From Microbacteriaceae bacterium VKM Ac-2854 (GTDB taxonomy: Bacteria; Actinomycetota; Actinomycetes; Actinomycetales; Microbacteriaceae), in contig JABMLH010000008.1 of NCBI GenBank assembly GCA_013205085.1, forward strand, positions 124,001 to 188,000: a stretch of DNA of 64,000 nucleotides. Reading direction: 5' to 3'. A program made the position numbers and the translations under genes. How positions within the stretch are numbered: the first letter of the stretch is position 1; the number at the start of each line of letters is the position of its first letter. The notes below the pieces were generated by a model. That model was given only the letters and a program-made list of their open reading frames with translations, had not been told where the DNA came from and ran no database searches. This document shows positions 61,707 through 64,000 of the stretch, piece by piece.

Positions 61707-62291
61707 ATGGCAGCCGACATCCCCCACGAGAAACGGGCACTCCGGGCGGAATTACGCGAACGACGACGCAACGCGACGACGACCGAGCGCGAAAAGGCGA
61801 CGACTTCGCTGACCGCCCGCCTCATCGACCTGGTGACCGAACACGGCGCCAGGTCGATCGCGTGTTACCTGTCGGCGACCGACGAGCCCAACACCCGCCC
61901 GTTCCTCGGCTGGGCGGAAGGCCGCGGCATCCGGGTGCTGTTCCCGATCACCCGGCAGGACGGACTCTTGGACTGGGCCGTCGGCGACGGCCACACCGAG
62001 ACCCAGGGCCTGTTCGGGATGCCGGAACCCGTCGGGGACCTGCTCGGCCCCATCGCCATCAACGACGTCGACCTGATCATCGTGCCGGCGGCGAGCGTCG
62101 ACCGGAGCGGGATGCGGATGGGCTGGGGGCGCGGCTATTTCGACAAGACCCTCGGGTCGATGGAAAAATGTCCTCCGGTTTACGCGGTCGTCTTCGACAA
62201 CGAGTTCGTCGATCGGGTTCCGAGCGAGGTCCACGATCAACCGGTCGACGGAGTCGTCACCCCCTCCGGCACCACCCGCATCCGGCGCTGA
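61707..62291 (+). CDS. 5-formyltetrahydrofolate cyclo-ligase
   Basis: Converts 5-formyl-THF and ATP to 5,10-methenyl-THF. Blocks are KRALRAELRERRRN at the N-terminus and the ATP/Mg loop GMRMGWGRGYFDKTL (about 136-150), then DQPVDGVVTPSG near the C-terminus. Length 194. The leaderless ATG 61707 is favoured over ATG 61701. Its position beside galU and upstream of fmdB and mscL matches other actinobacteria (Rv0992c region). Confidence 0.92.
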   Translation: MAADIPHEKRALRAELRERRRNATTTEREKATTSLTARLIDLVTEHGARSIACYLSATDEPNTRPFLGWAEGRGIRVLFPITRQDGLLDWAVGDGHTETQGLFGMPEPVGDLLGPIAINDVDLIIVPAASVDRSGMRMGWGRGYFDKTLGSMEKCPPVYAVVFDNEFVDRVPSEVHDQPVDGVVTPSGTTRIRR

Positions 62292-62355
62292 CGCCGCCCC
62301 ACCTGCTCGGCGACGCATCCGTCGCACCGAGAACGCACCGCAACGAGGAGCATCC

Positions 62356-62691
62356 GTGCCCGTCTACTCATACCGCTGCACCCAGTGCGGCAACGCCTTC
62401 GACATCCAGCAGGCCTTCACCGACGACACTCTCACCGAGTGCCCGTCCTGCCAGGGCGCGCTGCGCAAGGTGTTCAGCGCCGTCGGCGTGACCTTCAACG
62501 GCTCCGGCTTCTACCGCACGGATTCGCGCTCCGGCTCGAGCTCGTCGGTGCCGAAGTCGGATTCCGGCTCCGGCTCGAAGTCCGAGGGGTCGAAGTCCGA
62601 GGGTTCGAAGTCCCCGGCCGCGAAGTCCGAATCGAAGCCGTCCTCCCCCGCGTCCAGCGGGAGCACCTCCTCCGGAACCTCCTCCAACTGA
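62356..62691 (+). CDS. FmdB-family zinc-ribbon protein
   Basis: A 111-residue protein: an FmdB zinc ribbon with CTQCG (Cys8, Cys11) and CPSCQG (Cys29, Cys32), then VFSAVGVTFNGSGFYRTDSR, and a Ser/Lys/Gly low-complexity tail in which GSKSE repeats. Role unknown; often near 5-FCL and mscL. GTG 62356 with GAGGAG upstream. Confidence 0.9.
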   Translation: MPVYSYRCTQCGNAFDIQQAFTDDTLTECPSCQGALRKVFSAVGVTFNGSGFYRTDSRSGSSSSVPKSDSGSGSKSEGSKSEGSKSPAAKSESKPSSPASSGSTSSGTSSN

Positions 62692-62713
62692 TCTCGACCA
62701 GAACGGACATCCC

Positions 62714-63172
62714 ATGATCAACGGATTCAAGGAATTCATCCTCCGCGGCAACGTGATCGACCTGGCCGTGGCCGTGGTCATCGGCGCCGCGTTCACCGGC
62801 ATCGTGAATGCCCTCGTCAACGGCGTTTTCACGCCGCTGATCGGTGTGCTCTTCAACGCGAGCGACCTGGACGGCATCGGCCCGGTCATCCGCGAGGCGA
62901 GCGGGGACGACGCCGCGCTCGTGCTGAACCTCGGTGGCGTACTCGCGTCCGTCATCCAGTTCCTCCTCGTCGCGATCGTGCTCTACTTCGCCATCGTGAT
63001 GCCGATGAACCATGTGAAGAAGATCGCCGCCGCCAAGAAGGAGGCCGGCCAGCCCGCCGTCAGCGTCGACACCCCGCCGACCGAGCTGGAGCTGCTGATG
63101 GACATCCGCGACCTGCTCGCCAACGGTGGCACGCCCAGCGGCGATCTGCACCACGGCAAGCACACCGACTGA
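62714..63172 (+). CDS. mscL: Large-conductance mechanosensitive channel
   Basis: Homopentameric membrane pore that opens on osmotic downshock. N-terminal amphipathic MINGFKEFILRGNVIDLAVA, TM1 AVVIGAAFTGIVNALVNG, an extracellular loop that is shorter than in E. coli, TM2 VIQFLLVAIVLYFAIVM and the C-terminal helix with ELELLMDIRDLLA. Length 152. It lies 22 bp after fmdB and a perfect hairpin follows. Confidence 0.96.
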   Translation: MINGFKEFILRGNVIDLAVAVVIGAAFTGIVNALVNGVFTPLIGVLFNASDLDGIGPVIREASGDDAALVLNLGGVLASVIQFLLVAIVLYFAIVMPMNHVKKIAAAKKEAGQPAVSVDTPPTELELLMDIRDLLANGGTPSGDLHHGKHTD

Positions 63173-63182
63173 ACCGCACCTC

Positions 63183-63216
63183 CGAAGGACCCCGCCCTCG
63201 AGGGCGGGGTCCTTCG
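63183..63216. terminator. Perfect 34-bp palindromic terminator after mscL
   Basis: CGAAGGACCCCGCCCTC is followed at once by its reverse complement GAGGGCGGGGTCCTTCG (17-bp arms, no loop in the perfect form). Confidence 0.85.
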
Positions 63217-63309
63217 TCGTTGCGCCCCTGCTTGGGGGCACGGCGACCGCGTACTACGTCGGAGGCCGGCGGGACAATGGATGAGAGAACCCGAGACAGC
63301 GAGGCACCA

Positions 63310-64000
63310 GTGACCGCAGCGCCGACGCGCTCGACGTCCACGATCGGCGACGCCAAGATCGCGCGGATGTTCGCGGGTGCACCCGGTCTGCGCGACTTCG
63401 GCGGCGCGTTCGGGCCGGCCCTCGGTGAGCCGTCCGCGTTCCGCGCCCGACTGATCTCGATGACGCTCGCCGGCGTTCAGGTGCACAAGATCGACGCGAC
63501 CGCGCACGTCGGTGTGCTCGGCTCGGTGTTGGGCCGCGGCACCCGCGCGGACGTCATCCGTTTCGTCTTCTTCGTGCAGGGCAGCGCCGACACGGCCGAA
63601 TCCGCGCCGCCGCGCCTCGACCCCGTCGGCAGCGCACGCCTGCTGTCGCCGACGGAGGTGGTGCCCTTCAACGCCACGACAACGACGACGCTTCTGATCG
63701 TGGACGCGCCGATGCTCGTGCTGCCCTCGGTGCTCGGCGCCGCTCGCCGCGGCAGCTCGCAGCCGGCGATCGGCCCGAACGCGGTGACGAGCGCGACGAT
63801 CGCCTTCCTGGAGACCACCCTGAGCCTGGCCGCCGCGAGCGGCTCCGACGACGTCTTCCACGTCGAGCGGGCGCTGACCGGGCTGCTGACCGCTGTCGCC
63901 CACAGTGCGATCGCGATCGACGCGGTCGAGGCGACGGACGTAATTCCCGTCGCGACGGATCCGACGGTCGACGATCTCACCTTCGAACGCGCGAAGGCGC
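63310..64000 (+). CDS. Probable AraC-family regulator, N-terminal part (cut by window edge)
   Basis: An open frame without stop runs from GTG 63310 past the window end, 230 codons. The N-terminal part (SAFRARLISMTLAGVQVHKI, about 42-61; RLLSPTEVVPFNA near 109) and the helix-rich region from 145 on (NAVTSATIAFLETTLSLAAA) resemble the ligand domain of the AraC regulator at 47139. No HTH is visible because it would lie beyond 64000. GAGG lies 5 nt before the GTG; an in-frame ATG at 63277 with GGAGG 11 nt upstream is an alternative. Confidence 0.6.
   Translation, partial: MTAAPTRSTSTIGDAKIARMFAGAPGLRDFGGAFGPALGEPSAFRARLISMTLAGVQVHKIDATAHVGVLGSVLGRGTRADVIRFVFFVQGSADTAESAPPRLDPVGSARLLSPTEVVPFNATTTTTLLIVDAPMLVLPSVLGAARRGSSQPAIGPNAVTSATIAFLETTLSLAAASGSDDVFHVERALTGLLTAVAHSAIAIDAVEATDVIPVATDPTVDDLTFERAKA

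Overview
The window is about 70% G+C, tightly packed, and reads as one chromosomal segment of a high-GC Gram-positive actinobacterium, most likely family Microbacteriaceae. Supporting signs are a DUF7882 protein, a 13E12-type DUF222/HNH gene, GTP-dependent PEP carboxykinase divergent from a RamB-like regulator, the eno / FtsB-like / DUF501 cluster, the galU / rimJ / SepX-GlpR-like block beside 5-FCL, fmdB and mscL, GTG and TTG starts, and many genes whose -10 box lies 6-8 nt before the start codon (leaderless mRNAs). I recognise no phage, insertion sequence, CRISPR array or replication origin.

Layout. 1-2169 (minus): importer operon of a lipoprotein binding protein and two permeases, the second cut by the window edge. 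2431-8558: AlkX-type DNA glycosylase, two TetR regulators, the LemA-HtpX envelope-protease pair, a two-gene ABC exporter behind a 35-bp hairpin, and an acetyltransferase. 8585-11355 (minus): an overlapping pair, an FAD-linked sugar-lactone oxidase homologue and a GH1 homologue in which both catalytic glutamates are replaced. 11571-17409: a secreted-domain/multi-TM protein, a tandem-repeat region, a transglutaminase-like protein, DUF7882, tRNA-Leu(UAA) of unusual short form, a decayed glycoside hydrolase, and an MNT-HEPN toxin-antitoxin-like pair behind palindromic operators.

17625-23644: NDH-2, S8 protease, DUF501, FtsB-like protein and enolase (all minus), then divergent apt. 23767-28554 (minus): a DUF418 acyltransferase-like membrane protein and a four-gene NMT1/THI5-type importer. 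28849-35900: HNH protein, hisS, a secreted protein with three copies of an unrecognised four-cysteine module, an ABC-2 transporter and mazG. 35942-41568: surface-glycan locus (NeuD-like acetyltransferase, DegT aminotransferase and a rhamnosyltransferase-like enzyme, divergent from a large GT/RgpF protein). 41803-45208: pckG and its likely regulator ramB. 45318-58101: SGNH esterase, AraC regulator, DUF7059-type methyltransferase, small enzymes, an SLH/PPC surface protein with an exact 384-bp internal duplication, an acyl-CoA synthetase and a P-loop kinase-like protein. 58178-64000: tRNA-Ala(CGC), SepX/GlpR-like protein, rimJ, galU, 5-FCL, fmdB, mscL and the start of an AraC-like gene. In relatives a moeA-type gene (glp) sits between galU and rimJ; here that gap holds a 241-bp imperfect palindrome.

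The most unusual items are the catalytically degenerate GH1/FAD-oxidase pair, the triplicated four-cysteine module, the operator-flanked MNT-HEPN pair, the short-variable-loop tRNA-Leu(UAA), and families of intergenic hairpins that share AGGGGGTT(G)TCAC arms. Assignments rest on motif recognition by eye; no database search was possible.
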